Shown here: positions 52,777 to 60,992 of the stretch, one piece after another
How the letters are laid out: every line of letters begins with the position of its first letter
Numbering within the stretch: the first letter of the stretch is position 1
Source: Marixanthomonas sp. SCSIO 43207
GTDB taxonomy: Bacteria; Bacteroidota; Bacteroidia; Flavobacteriales; Flavobacteriaceae
NCBI RefSeq assembly: GCF_019904255.1
Contig: NZ_CP063203.1
Span: forward strand, 2,366,001 to 2,430,000
DNA: 64,000 bases
Direction: 5' to 3'
The notes under the pieces: generated by a model
Database searches by the model: none
Seen by the model: only the letters and a program-made list of their open reading frames with translations
Told to the model about the DNA's origin: nothing
Translations under genes and position numbers: made by a program

Positions 52777-53532
52777 TTAAATTCTTACAGGTATTCCCTG
52801 CGTTTGTAATTCGTTTTTTAATTCTGAAATAGCTATTTCTTTAAAGTGAAACACACTAGCAGCCAAAGCTGCGTCTGCTTTTCCTTCTTTAAAGGCATTG
52901 GTAAAATGCACAGTAGTTCCTGCTCCACCAGATGCAATGATTGGGATGGTTAATGCATTTGATAATTGAGCCAATGCTTTATTTGCAAAACCGTTTTTAG
53001 TACCGTCGTGATCCATGGACGTAAAAAGAATCTCTCCAGCTCCCCTCTTTTCAACTTCTTTTGCCCAATCAAACAGAGTAAGTGTTGTTGGTTCTTTTCC
53101 ACCAACTAGGTGCACAATCCACTCTCCGTTAATTTGTTTTGCATCGATGGCAACAACAATACATTGCGAACCAAATTTTGCAGCCAAATCGTTAATGAGT
53201 TGCGGATTTTTAACAGCCGAAGAATTTATCGAAATTTTATCAGCTCCATTTTTAAGTAAAACTTCTACATCTTCAACACTTGAAATACCACCACCAACTG
53301 TAAATGGAATATTAATAGTTTGTGCAACTTTTAAAACCATATTTGCCAGCGTTTTACGTCTTTCTTCGGTTGCCGAAATATCTAAAAAAACCAACTCATC
53401 AGCTCCATTTTCAGAATAAAATCTAGCCAATTCAACAGGATCACCGGCATCACGAAGATTTACAAAATTCACACCTTTTACGGTGCGTCCGTTTTTAATG
53501 TCTAAGCACGGGATTATTCGTTTAGTTAACAT
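52777..53532 (-). CDS. hisF: Imidazole glycerol phosphate synthase subunit HisF
   Basis: HisF is the cyclase half of the HisH-HisF enzyme and forms imidazole glycerol phosphate and AICAR. The TIM-barrel blocks are [57 protein letters not shown] and IASGGAGT. I choose ATG 53532, which matches the family start; it overlaps the end of hisA by 11 bases. An ATG at 53550 would add MKTILL and is less likely. Length 251 aa. Confidence 0.97.
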   Translation of the reverse strand: MLTKRIIPCLDIKNGRTVKGVNFVNLRDAGDPVELARFYSENGADELVFLDISATEERRKTLANMVLKVAQTINIPFTVGGGISSVEDVEVLLKNGADKISINSSAVKNPQLINDLAAKFGSQCIVVAIDAKQINGEWIVHLVGGKEPTTLTLFDWAKEVEKRGAGEILFTSMDHDGTKNGFANKALAQLSNALTIPIIASGGAGTTVHFTNAFKEGKADAALAASVFHFKEIAISELKNELQTQGIPVRI

Positions 53533-54250
53533 CAATAATATAGTTTTCAAGTTGTTTTAATGAGATTCGGTTTTCATAAATTGCCTTTCCTATTATGGTT
53601 CCTTCACAGCCTATTTCAGCAAGTTTAGGAAGATCATCAAAAGTAGCAACACCTCCTGAAGCTATCAACTTCAAGTTTTCTGTTTCGCTTAAAATTTGTT
53701 TGTATAGAGTAAATGATGGTCCTTCAAGCATACCGTCTTTGCTGATATCTGTGCAAATTACATAGTTAACACCTTCATTTTGATATTTTTGAATAAACGG
53801 AATGAGGTATTCATCGCTTTCTTCTTGCCACCCGCTTACAGCAATTTTTTCATTTTTTGCATCGGCCCCTAAAATAATTGTATTGCTTCCATATTGCTGA
53901 AGCCATGTTTTAAAAACTTCAGGATTTTTAACAGCAATACTACCTCCGGTTATTTGATCGGCACCGCTATTAAAAGCTATTTCTACGTCTTTGTGGCTTT
54001 TTAAACCACCACCAAAATCAATTTTTAAGCTAGTTTTTGATGCAATACTTTCAAGTACTTTATAATTAATTATTTGATTGCTTTTGGCACCATCAAGGTC
54101 TACTAAATGCAAGTATTGAATGCCGTGACTTTCAAACTGTTTGGCCACTTCAAGCGGGTTTTCATTATATATTTTTTTTGAATTGTAATCACCTTTTGAG
54201 AGTCGCACACATTTACCTTCTATAATATCTATTGCAGGTATAATTCTCAT
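53522..54250 (-). CDS. hisA: Phosphoribosylformimino-AICAR ribotide isomerase HisA
   Basis: The 242-aa TIM-barrel isomerase opens the ProFAR ring. Recognisable parts are [60 protein letters not shown] and [13 protein letters not shown]. Its end overlaps hisF by 11 bases, and its start is 2 bases from the hisH stop, so translation within the operon is coupled. Confidence 0.97.
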   Translation of the reverse strand: MRIIPAIDIIEGKCVRLSKGDYNSKKIYNENPLEVAKQFESHGIQYLHLVDLDGAKSNQIINYKVLESIASKTSLKIDFGGGLKSHKDVEIAFNSGADQITGGSIAVKNPEVFKTWLQQYGSNTIILGADAKNEKIAVSGWQEESDEYLIPFIQKYQNEGVNYVICTDISKDGMLEGPSFTLYKQILSETENLKLIASGGVATFDDLPKLAEIGCEGTIIGKAIYENRISLKQLENYIIDVN

Positions 54251-54252
54251 AA

Positions 54253-54834
54253 TTAAATAGTTAAAAAGTTTTTTAATAATTTTTCGCCGGCTGTACTACT
54301 CTTTTCAGGGTGAAATTGAACCCCGTAGAAATTACCTTTTTGTAATGCAGAAGAATAATCGCCACCGTAATCTGTGGTTGCAATGGTTGCATCACAAATT
54401 GGAGCATAGTAGCTGTGCACCAAATACATAAACTCGTTTTCTAAAATATCTTTAAACAAATCAGTTTTTAAATTTGAAATGGTATTCCATCCCATCTGCG
54501 GAACTTTTACTGCATTTGAAAACCGTTTTACAGCTACATTAAAAACACCTAAGCCTTTAATGTTTCCTTCTTCAGAAGCGGTACATAATAGTTGCATACC
54601 CAAACAAATACCTAAAACTGGCTGTTGTAATGTAGGTATTACCTTGTCTAAGCTTTTTTCTTGAAGCATTTTCATTGCGCTGTCTGCGTGGCCAACACCT
54701 GGAAATATGACTTTATCAGCGTTTTCAATTTCATTTTTATCATTGCTCAAGGTAGCTTTATACCCCAATCTTTCTATTGCAAACTGAAGACTTTTAATAT
54801 TACCGGCACCATAATCTATAAGTACTATTTTCAT
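54253..54834 (-). CDS. hisH: Imidazole glycerol phosphate synthase glutaminase subunit HisH
   Basis: The 193-aa class I glutamine amidotransferase supplies ammonia to HisF. The catalytic cysteine is in [10 protein letters not shown], the His-Glu pair in VQFHPEKSS, and [10 protein letters not shown] begins the protein. The start overlaps the hisB stop by one base (TAATG). Full length, with the triad intact. Confidence 0.97.
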   Translation of the reverse strand: MKIVLIDYGAGNIKSLQFAIERLGYKATLSNDKNEIENADKVIFPGVGHADSAMKMLQEKSLDKVIPTLQQPVLGICLGMQLLCTASEEGNIKGLGVFNVAVKRFSNAVKVPQMGWNTISNLKTDLFKDILENEFMYLVHSYYAPICDATIATTDYGGDYSSALQKGNFYGVQFHPEKSSTAGEKLLKNFLTI

Positions 54835-55970
54835 TATAAAACACCTTTTGTTGATGGAAGTATCATTTTATCAGAATCTCTTTTTACAGCTACTTTTATA
54901 GCTTTGGCAAAGGCTTTAAAGATCGCTTCAATTTTATGATGCTCATTAGTTCCTTCCGCTTTTATGTTTAGGTTTGCTTTAGCTCCATCTGTAAAACTTT
55001 TAAAAAAATGGTAAAACATTTCAGTAGGCATTTTCCCTATCATTTCTCTTTTAAAATCGGCTTCCCAAACCAACCAATTTCTACCTCCAAAATCAATAGC
55101 AACTTGCGCTAAGCAATCATCCATCGGTAATACAAAACCATACCGTTCTATACCTAGTTTACTACCTAATGCCTTTGCAAACACTTCTCCCAAAGTTATT
55201 GCTGTATCTTCAATTGTATGATGTTCATCTACTTCTAGATCGCCGTTTACGTGAATTTTTAAATCCATGTTACCGTGTTTGGCAATTTGATCTAGCATGT
55301 GATCAAAAAAAGCAATTCCGGTGTCTATATCACCTTTCCCGGTTCCATCAAGATTTAACTGGATTGAAATATCTGTTTCATTTGTTTTTCTTTTGATTTC
55401 CACAGTTCTAGAGTCTAATTTTAAAAACTCATAGATAGCTTTCCAATCATTGGTTTCTAATGCTATAACCGAATTTAATTCCTCTTTTTGAACCGTGATT
55501 TCGTTTGTTCCTAGCTGTGTATTATCATTAATAAAAATAGCTTTTGCATCAAGGTTTTTTGCTAGTTCAACATCGGTAAGCCTATCGCCTATTACGATTG
55601 ACTTTTTTAAATCATATGCATCACTAAAATATTCTTGTAATAATGCTGTACCAGGTTTTCGGGTAGGTGCATTATCTTCAGGAAAGGTAGTGTCAATAAC
55701 TACATTTTTAAAAATAACACCTTCATTTTTAAAGGATTTTATGATGAAGTTTTGCACCGGCCAAAAACTCTCTTCAGGAAATGATGCGGTACCCAACCCG
55801 TCTTGATTGGTAATCATCACAAGTTCATAGTTTAATTCTTTTGCTATTTTTCCTAAATAGGTAAAAACTTGTGGATAGAATACCAATTTTTCAAAAGAAT
55901 CAATCTGCTCATCTGCAGGTTCTTTTATTAAGGTACCATCTCGGTCAATAAATAAAACTTTCTTTTTCAT
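54834..55970 (-). CDS. hisB: Bifunctional histidinol-phosphatase / imidazoleglycerol-phosphate dehydratase
   Basis: The 378-aa fused enzyme has an N-terminal HAD phosphatase ([12 protein letters not shown] with nucleophile and general-acid Asp; [20 protein letters not shown]) and a C-terminal IGPD domain (about residues 190-378) with [24 protein letters not shown] and [12 protein letters not shown] metal-binding histidines. It catalyses steps 7 and 9 of the pathway. The fusion is the form found in Enterobacteria and flavobacteria. Start and end overlap the flanking genes by one base each. Confidence 0.97.
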   Translation of the reverse strand: MKKKVLFIDRDGTLIKEPADEQIDSFEKLVFYPQVFTYLGKIAKELNYELVMITNQDGLGTASFPEESFWPVQNFIIKSFKNEGVIFKNVVIDTTFPEDNAPTRKPGTALLQEYFSDAYDLKKSIVIGDRLTDVELAKNLDAKAIFINDNTQLGTNEITVQKEELNSVIALETNDWKAIYEFLKLDSRTVEIKRKTNETDISIQLNLDGTGKGDIDTGIAFFDHMLDQIAKHGNMDLKIHVNGDLEVDEHHTIEDTAITLGEVFAKALGSKLGIERYGFVLPMDDCLAQVAIDFGGRNWLVWEADFKREMIGKMPTEMFYHFFKSFTDGAKANLNIKAEGTNEHHKIEAIFKAFAKAIKVAVKRDSDKMILPSTKGVL

Positions 55971-57019
55971 TATTTTAGGTTTTTTAAGATAGCTATTAAG
56001 CGTTTATTTTCTTCTGGAGTACCAATTGTAAATCGTAATGTATTATTACATAGAGGTTCCTTACTGCGGTTTCTTACTACAATTCCTTCCTCAATTAATT
56101 GGTCGTATCTTTTATTGGCATTATCAACTTCACAAAGAATAAAATTAGTTTCAGAAGGTATTACTTTTATAACAAAATTCAATTCAACTAAAACTTTAAG
56201 TAAGGTGTTTTTTTCTTTTGTAATTAAGTTTATTTCGGTTTTTATTTTTTTTATATTTTGAAGTTGACTTATAACTTTTTCCTGTGTTAAAGTATTAATA
56301 TTATAGGGAGGCTTAATTGAGTTTAAAACTGTTATAATTTCTTCTGAAGCATAACAAATTCCTAGTCGTATTCCTGCCAATCCATAAGCTTTTGATAGGG
56401 TTTGTGTAATTACCAAATTAGGATATTGATTCAATTTTTTTGACCAACTCTCTGTTTCAGAAAAATCAATATATGCTTCATCAATAATTACCAATCCATT
56501 AAAGCTGGTTACTAGTTGAGTAATTGCCGTCTCTGAAAATACGGTTCCGGTAGGATTATTTGGCGAACATAAAAAGAGTAGTTTTGATTTTGCATCAACT
56601 TGCTGTAAAATAGAGGGCACGTCAGGTTGAAAATCTTTAGTTAACAACACTTTTCGGTTCTCAATATCATTAATAGCAGCCAGTACGCCGTACATACCAT
56701 AAGTTGGTGGCAGTGTGATTATATTATCTTTACCAGGCCTACAAAAGGCTCTAAAAAGCAAATCCAGCACTTCGTCACTGCCATTACCTAAAAGCATATT
56801 ATTTTCAGAAACACCTTTATGCTTCTCTATTTCCTTTTTTAAAATTCGTTGCTGCGGATCCGGATATCGATTTAAACCTGTATCAAATGGGTTTTCGTTA
56901 GCGTCTAAAAACATCATAGTTTCTTGACCTTGATTAAACTCATCGCGTGCAGAACTATATGGCTTCAACTCTAAAATATTGGGTCTAATTAAGTTCTTTA
57001 AGTTAAAAGGTGTCTTCAT
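55970..57019 (-). CDS. hisC: Histidinol-phosphate aminotransferase
   Basis: The 349-aa PLP enzyme shows [44 protein letters not shown], the IIDEAYIDF aspartate region, and the PLP lysine in [16 protein letters not shown], with an arginine in the C-terminal [10 protein letters not shown]. It converts imidazole acetol phosphate to histidinol phosphate. Its stop overlaps the hisB ATG (TAATG), and its start overlaps the hisD stop by 4 bases. Confidence 0.97.
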   Translation of the reverse strand: MKTPFNLKNLIRPNILELKPYSSARDEFNQGQETMMFLDANENPFDTGLNRYPDPQQRILKKEIEKHKGVSENNMLLGNGSDEVLDLLFRAFCRPGKDNIITLPPTYGMYGVLAAINDIENRKVLLTKDFQPDVPSILQQVDAKSKLLFLCSPNNPTGTVFSETAITQLVTSFNGLVIIDEAYIDFSETESWSKKLNQYPNLVITQTLSKAYGLAGIRLGICYASEEIITVLNSIKPPYNINTLTQEKVISQLQNIKKIKTEINLITKEKNTLLKVLVELNFVIKVIPSETNFILCEVDNANKRYDQLIEEGIVVRNRSKEPLCNNTLRFTIGTPEENKRLIAILKNLK

Positions 57020-58302
57020 TGCTTCAAGCTTTTTAAACGAATTGATACTGCATTTTTATGAGCCTGAAGTCCTTCTGCCTCTGCCATTAGTTCAATTGTA
57101 TTGCCTAGGTTTTTAATACCTTCTTTTGATATTTTCTGAAACGTTATACTTTTTGTAAAACTGTCTAAATTAACACCACTGTATTGCTTTGCATAGCCGT
57201 TTGTTGGCAAAGTATGATTGGTTCCAGAAGCATAATCTCCCGCACTTTCTGGTGTATAGTTACCAATAAAAACCGATCCTGCATTTTGTATTTTTTGTAA
57301 AAAATATTCTTCATTTTCAGAAATAAGAATAAAGTGCTCTGGAGCATATTCGTTTATAAGGTCAATTACTTCACTTTCTGTTTTTATAAGAATTGCTTTC
57401 GAATGTTTAATAGCTTCCGAAGCAATGGCTACCCTTGGAAGGTTTTTTAACTGTTTAGCCACTTCCTTTTTTGTTTCAGAAATAATTTTTTCTGAAGTTG
57501 AAACCAATACAACTTGACTATCAGGACCGTGTTCTGCTTGGCTTAATAAATCTGAAGCTACAAAAACAGGATTTGCAGTATCATCTGCATACACCAACAA
57601 TTCTGAAGGACCCGCAGGCATATCGATGGCTACATTAAATTTTGTTGCTAATTGTTTGGCAGCAGTCACGTATTGGTTTCCGGGCCCAAAAATTTTATAA
57701 ACTGAAGGAATTGTTTGGGTACCAAAGGTCATTGCTGCAATAGCTTGAATTCCGCCAACTTTATACACGTGTGTAACTCCGCAAAGTTGAGCTGCGTATA
57801 AAATTGCAGGATTAATAGCACCTTTTTTATCGGGAGGTGTACAAAGTATTAGTTCCTTGCATCCAGCAATTGTAGCTGGAACAGCAAGCATTAATATAGT
57901 AGAAAATAATGGTGCTGAGCCTCCCGGAATATATAAACCTACTTTTTGGATGGCTCTTTTTTCTTGCCAACACGTAACGCCTTTTATAGTTTCTACTACT
58001 ACGCGATCTGTTTTTTGTGCAGCATGAAATTTAGTAATCGTCTTTTTTGCGGTTTGTATTGCTTCCTTAAGTTCTGTAGAAATTTGTTTTTCAGCAGTAG
58101 CAAATTCCTTATCAGTGACTAAAAGTGAATCTGGTGTTACGCCATCAAACAATTGAGTATATCTTGCTATAGCCTCGTCATCTTTGTTTTTAACTTCATT
58201 AAAAACTTCGTTTACTACTTTTTCAATTTCAAACAAGGGTTGTGTTGGTCTTTTTAAAACACTTTTCCAATCTTGTTTTTTAGGGTACGTTATTGTTTCC
58301 AT
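57016..58302 (-). CDS. hisD: Histidinol dehydrogenase
   Basis: The 428-aa zinc enzyme performs the last two oxidation steps to histidine. Blocks seen: RAIQKVGLYIPGGSAPLFST, CTPPDKKG, IFGPGNQYVTAAKQL, DMPAGPSELLV, SDLLSQAEHGPDSQ (zinc and catalytic residues), EYAPEHF and ASGTNHTLPT. The first base of its ATG overlaps the hisG stop. No anomalies. Confidence 0.97.
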   Translation of the reverse strand: METITYPKKQDWKSVLKRPTQPLFEIEKVVNEVFNEVKNKDDEAIARYTQLFDGVTPDSLLVTDKEFATAEKQISTELKEAIQTAKKTITKFHAAQKTDRVVVETIKGVTCWQEKRAIQKVGLYIPGGSAPLFSTILMLAVPATIAGCKELILCTPPDKKGAINPAILYAAQLCGVTHVYKVGGIQAIAAMTFGTQTIPSVYKIFGPGNQYVTAAKQLATKFNVAIDMPAGPSELLVYADDTANPVFVASDLLSQAEHGPDSQVVLVSTSEKIISETKKEVAKQLKNLPRVAIASEAIKHSKAILIKTESEVIDLINEYAPEHFILISENEEYFLQKIQNAGSVFIGNYTPESAGDYASGTNHTLPTNGYAKQYSGVNLDSFTKSITFQKISKEGIKNLGNTIELMAEAEGLQAHKNAVSIRLKSLKQ

Positions 58303-59159
58303 TACACAATCATTTTTTCAATTGGACATACCAAAATACCTTCGGCTCCTATGGCTTTAAGCTCTTCAATAACATCCCAAAAAGCTTCTTGATTTACTAC
58401 AGAGTGCATACTGCTCCACCCTTCTTTGGCTAATGGCAATATGGTAGGGCTTTTCATTCCAGGAAGTACTTTTGTAATTGCTTCAATCTTATCATTGGGC
58501 GTGTTTAAAAGTACGTAGCGATTTTCTCTTCCTTTTAAAACAGATTTAATTCTGAATAATAATTTTTCTAATAGCTCATTAACATCTTCGCTTATTTTTG
58601 GTGAAGCGGCTAATACTGCTTCACTTTTAAGAATTACTTCAACCTCTTTTAAATTATTTTTAAAAAGCGTGCTGCCACTACTTACAATATCACAAATAGC
58701 GTCTGCTAAACCTATATTAGGCGCTATTTCTACACTTCCGTTAATAATGTGTAAATCTGCAGTAATCCCCTTTTCAGTAAGAAATTTGTTAGTGGTAACC
58801 GGGTATGAGGTTGCAATACGTTTTCCGTTTAAATCCTGAATACTATCATATTCAAAAAACTTTGATACAGCTAATGAAACCCGACACTTTGAAAAACCGA
58901 GCTTTTCTTTTACAACAATGTTGTCACCGCTTTCTACTAATAAATTTTCTCCAATTATGGCGCAATCTACCACTCCATCTTTTAAGTATTGAGGAATGTC
59001 TCCATTACGCAAATAATAAATTTCTAATGGGAAATTTTTAGCCGGAGCTTTTAACTGTTCTCTACCATTATCGATAGAAATACCACAATCCTTTAAAATT
59101 TTTAAAGACTCTTCATTAAGTCTTCCTGATTTTTGTACAGCAATTTTTAATTGTTTCAT
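58302..59159 (-). CDS. hisG: ATP phosphoribosyltransferase (long form)
   Basis: The 285-aa enzyme catalyses the committed step of histidine synthesis. The N-terminus (KIAVQKSGRLNEESLKIL) and the PRPP-binding loop (DAICDIVSSGSTLFKNNL) are clear, and the long form carries a C-terminal regulatory ACT-like domain (about 205-285; KVLPGMKSPTILPLAKEGW and AEGILVCPIEKMIV), so histidine feedback inhibition is expected. First structural gene after the attenuator; only 20 bases lie between the T-run of the terminator and its ATG. Confidence 0.97.
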   Translation of the reverse strand: MKQLKIAVQKSGRLNEESLKILKDCGISIDNGREQLKAPAKNFPLEIYYLRNGDIPQYLKDGVVDCAIIGENLLVESGDNIVVKEKLGFSKCRVSLAVSKFFEYDSIQDLNGKRIATSYPVTTNKFLTEKGITADLHIINGSVEIAPNIGLADAICDIVSSGSTLFKNNLKEVEVILKSEAVLAASPKISEDVNELLEKLLFRIKSVLKGRENRYVLLNTPNDKIEAITKVLPGMKSPTILPLAKEGWSSMHSVVNQEAFWDVIEELKAIGAEGILVCPIEKMIV

Positions 59160-59179
59160 TTTTTTTGTTTTTAAGGCAT

Positions 59180-59210
59180 AAAAAAACCCGTTTGAGAATA
59201 CTCAAACGGG
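59180..59210 (-). terminator. his operon attenuator terminator
   Basis: In transcript order CCCGTTTGAG (59210-59201), loop TATT, CTCAAACGGG (59196-59187), then TTTTTTT (59186-59180). The 10-bp stem is perfect and GC-rich at its base, directly upstream of hisG. It can end transcription before the structural genes. Confidence 0.9.
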
Positions 59211-59236
59211 TCTTGATATATAGTTGTGAATAGTAA

Positions 59237-59298
59237 TTTACATCATATCAATATTGCCTCGCTTGAGCGTGGTAATGTTAAAATGATGATGATGTAAA
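59237..59298 (-). promoter_or_regulatory. his leader switch: anti-antiterminator repeat and antiterminator segment
   Basis: TTTACATCAT (59298-59289; includes the first two His codons) is exactly complementary to ATGATGTAAA (59246-59237; leader end and stop codon). Between them lies CTCAAGCGAGG (59267-59257), which can pair with the 5' arm of the terminator (CCCGTTTGAG) with one G-T pair and one bulge. Ribosome stalling at the His codons would block the repeat and free this segment to act as antiterminator. The pairing is seen; the mechanism is inferred. Confidence 0.8.
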
Positions 59299-59312
59299 CT
59301 TATTTGTATCAT
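59238..59312 (-). CDS. hisL: his operon leader peptide (24 aa)
   Basis: The ATG at 59312 opens a 24-codon frame whose product begins MIQISLHHHHFN and ends NIDMM, followed by TAA at 59238-59240. Codons 7-10 are four consecutive CAT histidine codons. The frame sits just after a -7 promoter element and directly before the attenuator terminator and hisG, which is the arrangement of a classical histidine leader peptide sensing charged tRNA-His. Too short to be judged by homology; the support is codon content and position. Confidence 0.88.
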   Translation of the reverse strand: MIQISLHHHHFNITTLKRGNIDMM

Positions 59313-59322
59313 AATCTGGTTA

Positions 59323-59330
59323 CAAAGCTA
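59323..59330 (-). promoter_or_regulatory. Predicted -7 element of the his operon
   Basis: TAGCTTTG on the minus strand matches TAnnTTTG and ends 10 bases before the leader-peptide ATG. The -33 region is AT-rich without a clear TTG. Confidence 0.55.
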
Positions 59331-59394
59331 TAAAAAAAATTATAATTATTTATAAACATATCTATAATCAATGAAAATAAATGCAATATTTTGT

Positions 59395-59402
59395 TAGATT
59401 TG
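59395..59402 (+). promoter_or_regulatory. Predicted -7 element of the OmpA-family gene
   Basis: TAGATTTG, 49 bases before the GTG at 59452. It probably drives the OmpA-HhH-symporter run. Confidence 0.45.
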
Positions 59403-59451
59403 TTTTTAAGAAGGTTTGTAAACCAACTCACTTAAAATGAATTAGCATATT

Positions 59452-60426
59452 GTGAAAAGCTTTTTAATTGCTTTTATCGTTTTTTTAATTTGGGCATTCT
59501 TCGGTCTTTGGCTGTATTCTTGGCTTAATACCGACAATGAGCCTACAGCTTCTCTTACTGAAAAAACCATCAATAACGATACTCTTTCTCAAAACAATAC
59601 AGTTGTAGACTCTTCATTATTACAGACTGAAAAGGTATCTAAAAACGATTCAATTTTTGAAACAGAAAATGAAGAAAAAGCGATGACTGTTAAAGACAGT
59701 GACGGTACCATCCTTTTTTTATTTGATAATGGAATAACTTCAAAAAAAAATAGCGAAGCGGTTACAATTCCATCGGCTAGTATAGATTTTAAATATAAAA
59801 TAAATACCTATTTAATTGAACACCCAAATAAAGAGGTGCATATCAATTCATTATACAGTGCCGAGGAAAATATTCAAACACCAAACTTGGGAATAAAACG
59901 CGGAAAAAAAATTAAAGAACAACTTGTGAAAACAGGAGTTCCTTCAGAAAAAATTGTCATTAAACCAATAATTAAAGATGTAACCTTTTCAGAAAGTGAT
60001 ACTTTAAACAATGCAATTTCTTTTTCATTTGCAACTTGGGATCAAAATCGTGAAATTGTACAAGAAGAGATTAATCTACCTGAATCTATTTACGTTTATC
60101 CAAAATTTTCTGATACAGGTATAATTGTAAATAATAATTTGCGTAATTTGCTTAAAGAAGTAAAATTAGCTTTTGAAGAAACCCCAAATTTGACCATCGA
60201 AATCATAGGCCATACAGATAATGTGGGAAATGCAAGCGACAATTATAGAATGGGTTTGCAATATGCTAGAGAAGTAAGATGGTATTTAATTTCAAAAGGA
60301 AATTTCAAAAGCTCAGCAATAAAAGCATCTTCCAAAGGAGAATTAGACCCTATTGATACAAATAATTCAAAAAGAGGAAGACAAGCAAACAGAAGAATTG
60401 AAGTAGTGTATAACTATAATGAATAG
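59452..60426 (+). CDS. Membrane-anchored OmpA-family protein
   Basis: The 324-aa protein begins with a membrane segment (about residues 4-24; FLIAFIVFLIWAFFGLWLY), then a Ser/Thr/Asn-rich linker, and two related domains. The C-terminal one (about 215-324) is a complete OmpA peptidoglycan-binding domain: IEIIGHTDNVGNASDNYRMG, with TDxxG and N-x-x-L-S/R-x-x-R-A-like residues and a final NRRIEVVY. The middle one (about 95-205) looks like a degenerate copy (NSLYSAEENIQTPNLGIKRG). Starts with GTG at 59452. The next gene overlaps its end by 8 bases. Confidence 0.88.
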   Translation: MKSFLIAFIVFLIWAFFGLWLYSWLNTDNEPTASLTEKTINNDTLSQNNTVVDSSLLQTEKVSKNDSIFETENEEKAMTVKDSDGTILFLFDNGITSKKNSEAVTIPSASIDFKYKINTYLIEHPNKEVHINSLYSAEENIQTPNLGIKRGKKIKEQLVKTGVPSEKIVIKPIIKDVTFSESDTLNNAISFSFATWDQNREIVQEEINLPESIYVYPKFSDTGIIVNNNLRNLLKEVKLAFEETPNLTIEIIGHTDNVGNASDNYRMGLQYAREVRWYLISKGNFKSSAIKASSKGELDPIDTNNSKRGRQANRRIEVVYNYNE

Positions 60427-60982
60427 TTTTTTAGAATACCTTAACCAGCTCCCCAATATACTTAGCATATTTATACTCATGTTGAGCTCATTTTGTATTG
60501 GGTATTTTTCTGGATGGTGGCTTCAAAAAAAGAAAAAAAGAAAACTCATTAACAGGTTAAAAGGCGAAGTTAACGCTGCAAAATCTCAGCAAAAAGTAAA
60601 TGATATAGAAACCATCTTTACTGAAATAAAACCAAAAATTGTTGAAGTTGTAAAACAAACTCAACACGAGATTAAGCCTAAAGAAGAAGTTGTTGAAAAA
60701 ACCCGAAGTAGTTTTGTTACCTACACCAAAAGTAAACCAAAACTTAACTTTGATACCATTGGATATGCTCAAAGTTATGATAAAGATGATTTGACAAAAA
60801 TAAACGGGATTGGTCCTTATATTGAAGAAAAACTCAACGAAATAGATATTTATACTTTTGAACAAATAAGCAGACTCTCCCCTGCCGACATAAGAGCCTT
60901 AACTGAAATTATTGATTTCTTTCCGGGAAGAATAGAAAGAGATGATTGGGTAGGCCAAGCAAAATATCTAATAGCTTACTAA
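60419..60982 (+). CDS. Membrane protein with helix-hairpin-helix-like C-terminus
   Basis: The 187-aa protein has one N-terminal membrane segment (about residues 11-33), a basic and acidic coiled linker, and a C-terminal helix-hairpin-helix domain: LTKINGIGPYIEEKLNEIDI then FEQISRLSPADIRALTEII and DDWVGQAKYLI. This pattern is often annotated as flap-endonuclease-like DNA-binding, though no catalytic residues are evident. It overlaps the OmpA gene by 8 bases and is followed 10 bases later by the symporter gene. Its function is unknown. Confidence 0.8.
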   Translation: MNSFLEYLNQLPNILSIFILMLSSFCIGYFSGWWLQKKKKRKLINRLKGEVNAAKSQQKVNDIETIFTEIKPKIVEVVKQTQHEIKPKEEVVEKTRSSFVTYTKSKPKLNFDTIGYAQSYDKDDLTKINGIGPYIEEKLNEIDIYTFEQISRLSPADIRALTEIIDFFPGRIERDDWVGQAKYLIAY

Positions 60983-60992
60983 ATACGTTTGT

